Program-made: the position numbers and the translations under genes | The notes under the pieces: model-generated | Told to the model about the DNA's origin: nothing | The model's input: the letters and a program-made list of their open reading frames with translations, nothing else | Database searches by the model: none | In this document: positions 1-12,278 of the stretch, piece by piece | Layout: each line of letters opens with the position of its first letter | How positions within the stretch are numbered: the first letter of the stretch is position 1 | NCBI GenBank assembly: GCA_010014835.2 | Contig: JAAAKB020000008.1 | Span: forward strand, 3,269,394 to 3,291,721 | Source: Apostichopus leukothele | Lineage: Eukaryota; Echinodermata; Holothuroidea; Aspidochirotida; Stichopodidae | Direction of reading: 5' to 3' | Length of the DNA stretch: 22,328 nt

Positions 1-1473
1 GTTTTTTAGTACATGAACGTATAAAATTAGATCATCATTAACATCATCATATGTTGTGGTCCTTTTCGCGTTCCATACATATCACCGCGTCCTCCCAAAA
101 TCTACCATAAGTCAACAGCCTGTTATTGAAAGTGATTGCCATCTGCAGGAATCACTGTTCATCACTGAAGTGGAAATGGTTTCATTTTGCAGTGATAAGA
201 AATTGAAGTGGAGTTTTCATGTAGTGTATGTGGTAGAAGCTAGGAATATTTTCATCTCCACAGTAGTCTGCCAATTTAAAATTTCTCTAGCATTACTCTT
301 ATAGTTTTTATGCTTTCTCCCAACATGTTGGTTTGATTCTGATAAGAAGCCTCAAAGTGGGGAGAAACGAGTTACCACAATTATTTGTCAAACAAATTCT
401 GTCCTACATACATGAAGTTGGATTTTTTTTCCAACTCTTTGCTGTTTCAGATATAAAGTCTATGCCTTCTCTTCCATGTGTTTATCTGTGTCAAATATGT
501 GATAGATGTTTGCCTCCTTACTTGCTCAGTGAACGATATCGGTTAATAAGAAGAGAAATATCTTCCCTATATACACTTGTGTACATCCATCACTGGGTGG
601 CTTCGTAGCCTGTAAGAAATCCATACGATGATGTGGATTATGTTTCACTCAATCAGTCTTCACCGTACCAGGATTCCAAAAAGCTGACCCTTAAAAACTC
701 AATTTAGATCCTCGTAATTATGACGGGATATTAGTTCAGTCCGCATGTATACACAGAACAGGTTCAGCGTAGCTCACGAGTGAGGCCTTTCCACAGAAAT
801 CACAATGCTGTGTGACTCGTTAAATATATATTCTCATCAAAGTCTAATATTTCTCAGCAGCTCTCAGTTGTTCTGTTTGGTGGTGTTTCAAGGATTCGAG
901 CTCCTCTGAACTGGGAGACTTTCTTTTCAAATTGGGTTCTTCTCTCTCTCTTCATCAGCTGTTCGAGTAAAAGTGTAATCGCCAAAAAAACTGGAATTCA
1001 TTTGTTTGAATTTTCTGGTGTTGTTTTGTGGGTCTTCACCATTGGTCTGTTACAGCTTGTATTAATTGAATTCTGTATGCTGATTGAATTATGACTTCGT
1101 TTGAAACAGGAAAAGGAAGATGTACATAATAATAATGAAGCTACTTCGGTTTGGTTGGATCATAAATTAACGTTCATCAGCTAGACCCGACTCCGTTGAG
1201 AGCGTCTGCGGGCAATACGTCGTTATACGACGTATATCAGATATTTTTTCAGATCGTATGGCAAAATCTCATGCCTCTCTATGTTTTTATAAGCCTTATG
1301 GAAAATATCACACTACACTGAGTGGTGAGAAAGATGTCGCTAGATCTGTGTGTAAACCAGACCAACTGGAGAAGTGTTGTTTATGACAGATTTGAAATGC
1401 AACAACACACACCAAGTTTCAGTGGTCTATAAAGGAATTAACGTAATACGATACAAATGCTATAAAACAGTGG
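1..1473 (+). other. Upstream flank or leader of the B56 gene
   Basis: I see no recognisable coding region here. The open frames in the first 600 bases are short, mostly lack an ATG start and match no family I know. The stretch should hold the promoter or untranslated leader of the B56 gene, or the end of an upstream intron. An in-frame TAA lies at 1444-1446, so the B56 frame cannot extend further left within one contiguous exon. The bases just before the ATG (ataaaacag) could be a weak acceptor site, which would make a split leader possible. I cannot place a TATA box or a transcription start with confidence. Confidence 0.4.
1215..1235. promoter_or_regulatory. Perfect 9-bp inverted repeat upstream of the B56 start
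   Basis: The arms are atacgtcgt and acgacgtat, separated by three bases, and they are perfect inverse complements. Each arm contains an ACGT core, the kind of core bound by some bZIP factors. The repeat lies about 240 bases upstream of the B56 ATG, in a locally CpG-richer patch (1187-1235), so a role as a dimeric binding site is plausible. This is inference, since short palindromes also occur by chance. Confidence 0.3.
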
Positions 1474-1791
1474 ATGAATCCGGTACCTGCGATGGTAGAT
1501 AAGAACAAGATGAAGGTTATAGACAAAGTTGCGGATAAATTGGGAAAAGAAGATGCTAATTCATTGTATGTTTCTCCAATGCCTTCCATTGCAGACACTC
1601 CACCTGCTGAACAGGCAGACCTTGTGAGCAAGAAATTACGCCAGTGCTGTGTTGTATTTGATTTTATGGACGCTGTGTCAGACTTAAAAGGGAAAGAAAT
1701 TAAAAGAGCTAGTTTGAATGAATTGGTCGACTATATAACCACAGGTAGAGGGGTGCTGTCAGAAGACTTGTATCCAGAAATAGTTCAAATG
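1474..1791 (+). CDS. PPP2R5: PP2A B56 regulatory subunit, first coding exon (residues 1-106)
   Basis: This exon encodes the N-terminus of a B56 (B') subunit of protein phosphatase 2A, the subunit that directs the PP2A core enzyme to its substrates. From about residue 53 it follows the family closely: [13 protein letters not shown], then [12 protein letters not shown], then LNELVDYIT, where the N-terminal HEAT-like repeats begin. The motifs resemble vertebrate alpha and epsilon isoforms more than gamma/delta (FDFMD, not FDFVSDPLSD), so I assign the alpha/beta/epsilon class. The first 50 or so residues are variable, as is usual for the family, and lack the RKSVRK-type basic stretch I associate with vertebrate alpha and epsilon. 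The ATG at 1474 is the first after an in-frame TAA at 1444. The exon ends in phase 0 at ATG before the donor gtatgt at 1792. A different upstream first exon with another N-terminus is possible. Confidence 0.93.
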
Positions 1792-2796
1792 GTATGTATT
1801 ATTTACTATATCTTATTTGTTTAAGTTATTAATTTTCTGATTGAATTATAATACATTTAATAGTCCTCGCTGCACTTGAATCAAGTTTTTTATTATCATT
1901 ATTAATGCTCAGAGAATTCCTTTTTATGCACTTTATAATTTATAATAAAAAGGGAGTTTCTACAGCAACTTTTTCTCTTTCATTGTACCTTTGTTTCAAC
2001 ATTTTCACATCACAGAAAGTGAAATTTTTACCTTATCCCAGCTATGCAGTGTTTATATTACAGTGGTATTCCAATTTCTGGTCAAGTTATACATTTCTTT
2101 GAAGAAAACATGATCAAATTTTGTGTCATTTATGTTTCAGTTGCAATTTGTTGTTAAGTTTGGCAAATTGCCAACTGCTACTATAATGTAAATTGTTGTA
2201 TTATTTCTTTCTCATGTAAGCAGCAGGTTCCACTTCATAGATCTCCATTCATACAGAACCATGTACTGCATACATGTACTGTATACTGGTTAATGCTGCA
2301 TTAAGACGCAGCAATTATCTGAAAACTTTGAGAAATGTCTTTAACTTTTCAAAGCAAACATCAACAGTTGGCCCTCACTCACCTACATGTGAATGGAGAT
2401 GTTACTAAGTCTAGCCCTCTCTGAATATAACAATCGGGGCAGATGTTGCTAGATAGTTTGGGGTAATTATCAGCTAATTGCACCCTTTTTTGTGTGTTTT
2501 TGGTGGAAGGAGTAAGGGGGAAGCTCTGGGAAAAGGTGGGGGAGGAGGGGAAGAGAAATAGAACTCAAATTGTGAGCAATGAACATTATTAATCTTACCA
2601 GCGTGAAGTGGAATATCATAATTTCATTGTGTAAATGACACAAGTAGAGCTCAGCTTTAACCCTCCTTTGTTAGTATGTTTACTTAAAGAAATGTCAGAT
2701 GACTGTTATAAAACATAGGTACATTCAATGGTTAATGTATACATGGATGTTGATAATAGTGTCTCACCATTGTGCTGATAGATTTAATTGTTTTAA

Positions 2797-2840
2797 CATA
2801 AATAAATAACATCTAGTACATAAATAAATAACATCTAGTA
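2797..2840. repeat. Perfect tandem pair of a 22-bp unit
   Basis: Two identical 22-bp copies stand head to tail at 2797-2818 and 2819-2840. The unit starts cataaataaataac and ends atctagta. No differences separate the copies, so the duplication is recent or has been homogenised. Confidence 0.9.
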
Positions 2841-5800
2841 TATTGCACTTTTCAAATATCACAGAGACATCCTACCAGCACCTCACCTCATAATATGGTG
2901 ATAAATAATCGGTGTCGTTTTCATTTATTTAGGTTGATGATGATAGTACATCCCTATGTACTGTTTCCATTTATTGTAGGTTTTATTATGCATTATATGT
3001 AGACACATGTAATAACTAATTGCTACACAATGAGAGTTATCATTTTAACCATTGGGTATTTAAAACTACGTGAAATAAACAAGTTTTTGGTTTTTGAATT
3101 TTTATCAGAAAGCTTACCGTACCATTTCTCAGTTTTACCCAAAATGCAAGTAACCTTGGCTTTCCCAATCTGCGAAAGAATACGGACAGCGTATTATTTA
3201 TCATTCAGTTTCTCTTTTCTTCCGATAATTTAATCAGCTGATGAAATGATAAGATTAATAACTATCATTGTGATACGTGTCTGAAGTAATTTTGCAAGGT
3301 GATGTAGAGTAAATGTTATTTCATTAAGGACTATAAGTGACTTGGGGCCTTTTCATATATTTTTTTGCTATCCAGCTCAAACATAATCACAAACAGTAAT
3401 TAGAGAGAGTTTCCTCGCCGTGGCCTCTCGTCTGACGTCAAGGCAGCATGTCATAACGGAGGAGAGTTTTTCTCTTCAGGCAATTCAGCAGATGCAGAAA
3501 TGTTATCTTGAAGTTGATGGCTCAGCAATCTATAATTGTGTAGCCTGCTATATAGGAATAGTGGCGGCTCGAGATTATTATATGTATTGCATTTGTTGCA
3601 GCTTCTAAAAGCCTACATATCTGTTTAAAGCTGCATGTTGAATGTTAGGGAAATTCAGTATGACCATACAGCGTCCTTTTCTTATGTTACGATAACAAGA
3701 GAATAAATTAATTTCTCGTGAAGATAACAGTGTCATTATTTGAAGTTAGATTATCGAGGGGCCTTCTCTGGTATTTACATGACCTATCTGTTGCATTGTT
3801 TAATGAATTGAAAAGATGGTTCATCAACAGTGTATAATCCAGGGACTGTATAGTGTCATACATAAGAACAATTTTGATTTCTTCAATCTTCAAAGAAGAC
3901 ACTGACATAAAGGTTTCAATTTTGAATTTATTTTGGCATTAAAACCTATTAATTCCTGAGACTGTTACTTGATGTCAGCCAAAATCACCTAATCTTTCAG
4001 TAGTGCTTAATAATAAAATCACTTGTGTACCAAGTTCCAACCATGATCATACTCTTGCATTTTTTCTCCCTCAACTTTTGGTTCTTTCAAAAGCATGCAA
4101 AATTCAAAAAGAAGAATTCCTTATTAATGACTGTCAAACTGCCAAAACACAATGGCTTGCAGTTTCTAAGTGAAACCTGGGGTTTCATCGTTTTGATTAA
4201 GCCTTAATCATTATTTGCATTACAGTGGTCGAAGTAACTGAACAGTGGATGTCTCAAAATTGACAGTGCTAAAGTAGATATGGTCATTTAGTATCTATAG
4301 TTACAAAACTATTTCAGACATGCTCCTATTTCCTAGCTGTGCTTTTACAAACTTAATAATACATTAAATGTTATGATCAGTGAATAGAAAGGAAAAATGC
4401 AATGAATTTTTTATCTGGTAGTGGGGAATGTTTTAAGTGTTTGCAGCTATTGTTGGCAGGTCTGTCTGATGTTTAATCAAAGGACATAATCTAATATGGA
4501 GACATCATTGCTGTGTGCATAATGCACGCATGCATGCATACCCTATAAATATACTGTATGTGCTATAGAAATACACTGCAGTACGGTTATGGTGTTAGTT
4601 TTATCCATCTGCTTTCCAGTTCTGAAATTTCCAAGGACAAAGCGATGAAAATTCATTAATATAGTCGGGTTTTTTTATGTGAAAATTTTAAGTGAAAAGT
4701 TAAATCACAGCTTTACATTGGAATTCACCGTCCGCTACAAACTTATGGATGACTGGTTGTTTCATTTTGAACAAGGCCACGTTTTTCTAAGTTTAATTTA
4801 TTGATGTACTTTTTGTGTTTATATAATATATACTCACATTTACTTACCATACAGTATGTACGGTACAAAGAGAATTTCATGATTCTTCGTGTCTCTACTT
4901 TATGCAAGAGAAATAAAAAAATGGATTTTTATCCAGGGTTACTTGTAAAAGAAGAAATCAGTCTAATTTGATTTGAAATGGTTTTAACAGAATGATTAAT
5001 GGAAAGGCATAATGAGTAGTACAATTGTGCAGAAAATTATGATACTAACCAAACAGAGAGGAAAATTTACTTTCAAGGAGTCACATGCCTATATATATAC
5101 AAATGCAAAGCAACAATTTCCTAATGTTTGCAGTGCATATCCTGTTTTATTTAAAAAAAATTAAAAAATCCTGCAGTTTATAGGGAATAATGTAGTGCTT
5201 ACATTTTCAGGTAATATTTAGGTTCACAAATTCTTTTTCTTGTGAAATACTGAAATTAGTACGTATAATTCTGAGTTCATATAATGTCGCACATGTTTGC
5301 ATTTGTATAGCAATTTGCCCAATTTGTTGTAACAGTTTTATAAGATTCCAGATAAAGAATTCCATTCTCAATAAATGAGAACTTTGCATTATTCTCCTCT
5401 AGTGACAGGATTAAGATGGCATTTAATAAATAAAAGTGAACACTTAAAAACTTAATTAGGAAGTTGTGTTTAAGGACATGGATTGAAATTAAGCTGAAAG
5501 AATGAACCCAAGGCGAAGTTCAACATGAAAATGGGAAGGTTTATGTCCTGAATTGTAGATCCAGGAGGAACAGAAAGTTGGTGGGGACTCTGTGCTAAAG
5601 TGTCCCAGTTTATTAGGTTAGGTAGAAGAGCAAACTACAACATGATGGAGACAGGTAAGTATCGTCACATATTTCCTGAATCCAATAATTTTTTGGGAAA
5701 TTCTGTCCAGGGATTCGTTTTGCTAGTGTAAGTTTAAACATGATATGTACAGCACAGTACTGGTATTCACTTTCCTTTGGTTTTTCCTCGTTCATCTCTA

Positions 5801-8800
5801 TGTGATGTATATATTCCAAGCACTTCAATCAATAACAGGATATTGCGTCCAGGTTTGTTAACGTTTTTCTCGTGGTGTCTTTTGTCCTTTTTTTACAATA
5901 CGTCATACAGGAATTTTTTGGTTTAAATTGTAGCACAGAAATGTAGTCTTTAATAAAACAAAATTGACTATATTTTCAATCATGAAATACAGAAAACAAA
6001 TGGCAGAAATTAAGTTTTGATCGATGGCAATATCATTGCTGTTTAATGAAAGGTTATAGTATTGGAATGTTAGAAGCACTGTTCCTACAGAGTGTAGATA
6101 TTGACCATATGTACTGTATATGTACAGAAGTATATCATCTTCATGGGCGTTATGATGAGATCAGTAGTCTGTTTAGACTGAGGACTTAAAATTCATCAAG
6201 GATTCAGAGAGACAGTTGTGCGATTAGTGGTTAAAAGTAATTTGTGTCATATACCGTACAACATCCATGGTGTATGGTTAATCAATATAGTCATATAATG
6301 GCTGCAAAGAACTGTAGATAGTATTTTGCACAGATTGACAGAATCTTTGTTTATTATTCAGGTTCAATAAGGGGAGGATTACAAAGGATATGCTGGGTGG
6401 CTAAAGTTGATTGCTTTAGCAAAAACTGCTGACAATTTTCTGAATCTAAGTGAAAACCACTTTGTCATAGATCAAAATTTTCAACTAGCAGTGTGGAATA
6501 TTTTTCCTCTTCAATATAGATTTCACATTGCTTGGCACCAGAAAATCCTTTTTAATGGGAGGAAGGGGAGGCAATGTAATGTGGTATTTGACGTATAGTT
6601 CGTGGTTACATTGATGTGCAGTTTGCAGAGCAGAAACTCTTGTAACCAGTTAAGGAATGACTCTTTTGAAAATTGTTAATCATGAGAGGATTAACAGAGG
6701 ACGTTTCCCTTTATAAATAGAGAGAATTTGAGCAAAAAATTCTTGCTTTTGTTATAAGTTTTCAATCATGGAATGGAAATTTGCTACATAGTGAAGGATT
6801 TTTCTAGTATCTAGATATATGTCCCTTCTCTACGGTAGTCTGCTTTGGTATTCATTCTAGCAAACCGGGAATTTATGCATAAAAGTCCTCTTCTCCGAAG
6901 TAGACTTGATTTGAAAAGGTATTTAAAAGATAAAAGAAGTGTCTAACAGGAGTCACCTGAGTTGACTCGATCAGGAAGCAAGACTGTTTTTAATCGATTC
7001 ATTTCCTGAGGGGTAACACTAAGCTGAACTTACACCCTATGTCTATGGTTCTAAGGTTACAGTTGCCACATTTATTAGTTTATTGCTATATCCTATTTTT
7101 TTTTACAGTTTATATGCACACACAGCACTCTTGTGAATACCTCCAGGTGGATATTGTCCCTTGAGTCTAAAGGTCCTTTTTCATTCCTTTTTTTCCAGAA
7201 AGGTGAAATGGTGAAGATTTCATTTTAGAGTATTTTTTGTTACATGATTAGCCAATCAACCCCCATTTATGTGGGAGGAGGGAAGGCTTGCCAGATCATC
7301 TCATTTTGATATAGTTTTGTTATCCTTTGTCATCTGTCTGTCAATCAAATAACCATTTTTTTTCCAGAAGAGTATTCCATATTGTAATATTAGTATTTGA
7401 TCCATTGGTGATGAAAGCTTCATCCATTGAGTATAGCTAGGTCTCGTTCACATATCCTGAAAAACGTTTATCGTATCTAGAACGACTCGCCAATAATGAA
7501 AAAAAGGAATCATTAAGACTGGTAATGTACTGTTAATGACATGTTAATCAATACTTAAATAACTCTGATCTTTTAATTAATATACAGTTGGTTATAGCTG
7601 TTCATTATAGATGTGATATGTAGGCTTATAATCAGCCAATCATGTTAAGTTAAATTTCATGTAATTCCGCCATTAGCATTAATTACGAAATAGATCAAGG
7701 AATGTTTGAAAACATGACTTGACCTTTTGTGAGCCATAAGTACTGATCTTCCCTAGAAAGCCTCTATTGGCACAGAAGACATGGAATTAAAACAGCTGTT
7801 TTGCCACCAGACATCATTATATGACATTTTACATTGATGTAGATGTACAGTACTCACACAACAGCAATTCCTAACACATTAATAACTATGGAGTTGCCTG
7901 GTGAGTGTAGACAACCTCACTTGAGTTGAATATTAGGTCAGATTTTAAACTTTCGATGGGATCTGCCTGGCTGAAATAATAGTACTGCCCAAATTTAGTA
8001 CAACAAACACAGAAACAATTTAGGACAAAAGCGATAGGACTAGTTTAGAAACTATCAGTTTGATTTCGAGAACGACTTTAAAGATGCCAATATATTGTAG
8101 TGCCATTGGGAATTTTACCAAATATTGTTCCCTTATTTCTTATATTTAAGCCCTGATGATGCCAGTAATGTATTTAATGTTATTGGTATAGGTTTAGACA
8201 TTTACATGTCTACTGCTATGGCATAGAAGGCAAATGCATTGTCATTGACCTTTACTGATACTGCAAGGGACAATATTGTACACCGTGGTGTGGTATTGTT
8301 TTCGTGAGTTGTTTTCTTTTTCGCCCCGGTGGTAATGTTTGTATATAGTAACCTCTTGAACAAGGTAAGTTTAGAAACAACATGGCCCATTTACATGTAT
8401 AATAACCGTGTCTTAAGTTGTTTACTGTTTAGCCTACGTATAAGTCTGTAGACACACAAACATTCTACAGTACAGTATGAGCTGTTGGCATGGATCATGT
8501 TTGCCCTTGTGGATTTGGTAGGAGTTTTGTGAATCATTGTAAAAATTCTTACCTGTTTCCATACATATATTTTGCAAATTTGTTATTTTTAAATTTTTTT
8601 GTATTATGTGTCATATTTTAATCCATAATTTCTCCACCCTACTGCAATATTTGCATTCATTCATATTGTAGTAGCTTGCATCCTGATGGTGGAGGTTAGT
8701 TTATGTAAATATATATATAGCCACTACTCCATTAAGTGGATTATTGAATAATTTCAGTCCAATGAAGCTTATATACTCCGTGTGTGGAAGCAACCTTGCT

Positions 8801-9727
8801 GTGATGAATTTCCTGCAGGTAACAATATCTTTCCTACACGAAGGACAAATTTAAACAACCCACTAGCAAATTTTTTTCCTTTCCTTCCCGATGGACGCAA
8901 ATGACAAGGTTTTGCCATGTTTTTGTAGGTAGTCTGTCAGACACGACACCTTTATTCATTACTCTCTCCAGTCGGAGGGCCTCTGTAATTTATTTGTTGC
9001 GGTGGCCGGCATTTCCCTTTTCTCGCTGTCAAATGTCTCACCTTTGTATGCTTTGATAAAGCAGCTGTGTAAGCCTTTTCCATCATGATACAGTGTCCTG
9101 CACGTTGAACAACGTTGACGTATGTATGACATCATTTTAACCATACATGTCAGGAACAAATTTTTCTGCTCTGGTTCTCCAGGCTCAAAGCAGTATAATT
9201 TGGTTTGCCTTTTGGTTCAGGCATATTGTTATACTTGCATACCTCTTGAAGCAAGGTATGCAGCAGTGTTAAACCTGATCGGTCTAATTGAGTAGTCTTA
9301 AAACTGAGGTACCACGGTGACCAATATGGAACGCAAAATTAATAAGGAGAAATTCTATATGCACAGGGCTCGACATAATACACATCTATGCAAGCAGGAT
9401 TATCTCTCTTGTCGGCAGTTTTGAATATCATGTTGCTCAAAAAGGAACATAATGTGTAATAAAAGTAAAAGTGAATGTATAAAATTCTGAAGCATCCTGT
9501 AAATGTATTATGTTAGCAAGAAACAAAATATGTTGAATTTATTCTGAGTATACTGACATTGTATAGTGTATAGCCTATATATATCCCTGTATATATCTTA
9601 AATGAGTAGTTTAAATGTAGAGAAGATGTGTCAACCATTGTGTCTTGATAAATATTGTATCACAAATCTAGAATGTGACTAATGTGCAGAGATTAGTATC
9701 TGGGGTTAGTTGCAGATTCATTTGTCA

Positions 9728-9743
9728 TCATGAATATTCATGA
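9728..9743. repeat. Perfect 16-bp palindrome
   Basis: The sequence tcatgaatattcatga is its own inverse complement with no spacer. It lies deep in the B56 intron. It could be a homodimer binding site or simply chance in AT-rich DNA. Confidence 0.5.
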
Positions 9744-9943
9744 AGACTTACAGTAGATCATGTTGTGTAGTACTGTACATGTGCTGGCATGGCACTTGTC
9801 TCCAACCAACATATATGCATTCTTATCTACCACCAGCAGTGAATAATTTAGTGTTCAACTTTGTTGTAGCAGTTTTGAAGGCGAAATAAAATACTATGGT
9901 TCCTGTGGACGAAGACTGCTATTCATCTTTGCACTGGCTTAGC

Positions 9944-10078
9944 AAATTGCCCACTTTTGTATATAATTTGCCCACTTTTGCATATAATTTGCCCACTTTT
10001 GCATATAATTTGCCCACTTTTGCATATAATTTGCCCAAATATGCATACAATTTGCCCACTTTTGCATAGCATTTTGCG
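9944..10078. repeat. 21-bp tandem array, six copies and partial ends
   Basis: The unit is close to tttgcccacttttgcatata plus one a. The core gccc recurs at 9949, 9970, 9991, 10012, 10033 and 10054, exactly 21 bases apart. The inner copies are nearly identical, while the fifth has several changes. Because 21 is a multiple of three, the minus strand reads as a repeating seven-residue peptide (KLYAKVG). That frame is a by-product of the period and I do not treat it as a gene. Confidence 0.9.
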
Positions 10079-10398
10079 ATAGGATACCAGATTACACATG
10101 TATACACTGATCAGAATGATAGATTCAAGAAGTGGAAGTGGGTATTAACCTGGAAGTGGGTCAGAGGGACAGAGTGCTAAAATTTTTATCATCTTTGATA
10201 TGTTCATTATAGGTATAGTGAGGTGTGTACATTGATTGGAGACAGGTATTGTCATTCATAAATTACCTACAGCACGCCAGACAAGTTTTGAGTTTTCATC
10301 GTGACAAGAAGAAAAAAGTATGCGTTTCATGATTGATGCGCTTGATTTCAAGTTCCCCTTGTAAACAGTCCATCTTGGAGGAAGAATAATATGACAGG

Positions 10399-10498
10399 NN
10401 NNNNNNNNNNNNNNNNNNNNNNNNNNNNNNNNNNNNNNNNNNNNNNNNNNNNNNNNNNNNNNNNNNNNNNNNNNNNNNNNNNNNNNNNNNNNNNNNNN
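10399..10498. other. Assembly gap of exactly 100 N
   Basis: The run contains exactly 100 N, a conventional length for a join of unknown size. The true distance, and strictly the adjacency and order of the two sides, is not shown by the sequence. The left side carries B56 exon 1; the right side carries the channel exons and B56 exons 2 and 3. Confidence 0.98.
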
Positions 10499-10557
10499 CC
10501 CACCCGCCCTACCATCCCACCCTCCCCCCCCTCCCCACCCTCCCCACCCTGCCCACA
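10499..10557. repeat. C-rich low-complexity tract at the right gap edge
   Basis: The tract is built almost entirely from runs of three to eight C separated by single a, t or g. On the minus strand it is a series of G-runs with one-base spacers, which fits the pattern of a G-quadruplex former. Such tracts stall polymerases, which may explain why the assembly breaks here. Confidence 0.75.
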
Positions 10558-11631
10558 GTATAACAACTCTCTCCTTGGTCATTTATCATTTCCACATACT
10601 TATTGTAGTGCGGTTATTTTCATCAGTTGAAATCTCTATCAACTATTCGACCTATAGAGCAAAAATTCATGCTCATGCACATTTCTTCATACCAGAGGTT
10701 TATATATAATGAAGTATCATTAGTCCGTTAGCTCATGACTATTAAGTGGACGGATATTATGATCGTTCATGCAAAGCATACCAATACTCGGTTTGCCATC
10801 TCTTCGCACAGCAGGAAGGCTCCGCCGACTGTCATAGCCTTCGACAATGAAGTATCACGTTCTTCGATGCAACATGCCATCTTAAATGTTGTCCAGAGCT
10901 TACGTACTTTCATAATTTTGAAAAGAAAGGGAACACATTTACTGAGATATCGTTTGCTAACAAGGATGACGAATACTTGAGAAAAATCTGAAATATATTA
11001 TTTCAATTACCCGACTATTGTATATCTCATGTGAACATACACATGAGCCAGGGTACGTTTTTGTACGTGCAGAGGCGTCGAGAAGGCATCTCAGGCCCGA
11101 TTGGCAATTTGGTCACTTGCTTCCCCCTCCCCCATCCTCTTTTTTCACTCTTCATAATCTTTAAATATATTTTGAAAATAAGAAAACACTATTTTTCCAG
11201 GGTCTTTCGTATTTTCCTGGGTACTCAGATTGACCCACGGTGCAGGGCGGTCTCCTCCTACTAATAACCCTCGCTTTGTTCAGGTCCAACACTGAGAATG
11301 CCAATTAGCTCATCACTGAGCACGGGGTTGTGTTGGGGACTGTGAGGACGATTCCAATTGGTTCTACATAGGCACAGCTGAAGTTAGTATCGGGGCATGG
11401 AATTGACAGGGGCTTAGCCTGGTGAAGAAGTGCGGTCTCTTAAGAGCTATAAAGAGAACCGAAAATTTCAATGGTAAAACTTGACCCCGGCGTTGTGTCT
11501 CGATTAGCCTCCCAACATGAAAGTGTACTGCTGTCATACATATTTAAACGTGTGCAGTTATAGCATCGAAGATGTGCTACGAATAACATAACATTCATTA
11601 GACTTTCTAATTGTTATACTTTATTTACTAT
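10558..11631. other. PPP2R5: Intron sequence without recognised features
   Basis: I see no exon, RNA gene or clear repeat in this stretch. The frames at 10735-10980 and 11031-11264 are short, look like nothing I know and have no splice context. The right half (about 11060-11520) is somewhat richer in C and G than the rest of the intron, which could mark old transposon sequence. Confidence 0.45.
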
Positions 11632-11866
11632 CAGGGCCGGATTGAGGGCTAATGATACCCTAAGCATAGCCCAACAATGGTGCCCTCTCGGACACTCCAT
11701 TGCTTAACTTACAAGACATTAAGACTCAATAAGTGCTGAAAGTGAAATCAAAGTTTGAGCATTTATAAGGGCATGGCTAGGGGGAAATCTCCGTGGTGCC
11801 CCTTCCCTCGGGCTTGGTGCGCTAAGAAGGTGCTTAGTTCATCCAGTGCTGATTAATCCAGTGCTG
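11632..11866. mobile_element. Short hAT-like non-autonomous element (candidate)
   Basis: The left end cagggccggatt matches the inverse complement of the right end (cagcactggatt) at 9 of 12 bases. The CAG start is typical of many hAT termini. The eight bases before it (tttactat) and after it (gctactat) agree at 6 of 8, which fits a worn 8-bp target duplication of the hAT type. At 235 bp it is far too short to encode a transposase, so it would be a MITE-like derivative. The divergence of ends and target repeats suggests an old insertion. The end call is by eye and could be a coincidence. Confidence 0.45.
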
Positions 11867-12278
11867 GCTACTATTCCGAACCATCAGAGAATACCACCAA
11901 TGCTTCGTAATGGACATTTCGATACGTGTCTGATGCACTGCTATGCAACCGACCGTATACGTTTTCAAATATAGCAATGACTCGATTAGGAATTTTAATA
12001 GTATGCCCCTCATTTCGTGATGCTAATATCGTAATATATACGGAAACTTTCTCTATGAAGCTTTAAGAACAGACACAAAGGACACATGCAGCCTTAGCAC
12101 GAGAACCAAAAACCAGGCAATAGAAAAAAGGTGAGGCAATATGAGTCTATTCAAAGGTTAATGAAGGTTGGTGAGCGATCTACTGTATACTGTACATATG
12201 AAAAAGATACAAAGCTATGGTTGCATTGAGTACATTCCGACACGGTATTCAAACCTCAATAGTTCATTGTCAATATAA

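Larger units (their letters stand above)
1792..9943 (+). other. PPP2R5: Intron 1 of the B56 gene, left part
   Basis: This is about 8.1 kb of AT-rich sequence after the donor gtatgt. I found no exon with family similarity on either strand, and the open frames are all below 75 codons and resemble no protein I know. It holds a perfect 22-bp tandem pair, a purine-rich stretch near 2506-2566, a 16-bp palindrome and scattered short AT-rich runs. Old transposon remains may be present but cannot be named by eye. Confidence 0.6.

Noticed and set aside
56-608. Two plus-strand frames and a possible decayed zinc-finger gene near the left edge
   Set aside because: Both frames lack an ATG start. A faint GEK-like motif did not come with the Cys-His spacing of zinc fingers on either strand.
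9237-9261. Hairpin gcatacct...aggtatgc
   Set aside because: The stem is short with a two-base bulge and no T-run or conserved context, so it is probably chance.
9919-10107. Minus-strand frame with repeats of KLYAKVG
   Set aside because: The heptad comes from the 21-bp tandem unit. There is no start context or similarity to any known family.
10256-10630. Frames running through the N gap
   Set aside because: They depend on reading N as open sequence, and the Gly-rich or Pro-rich ends come from the C-rich tract.
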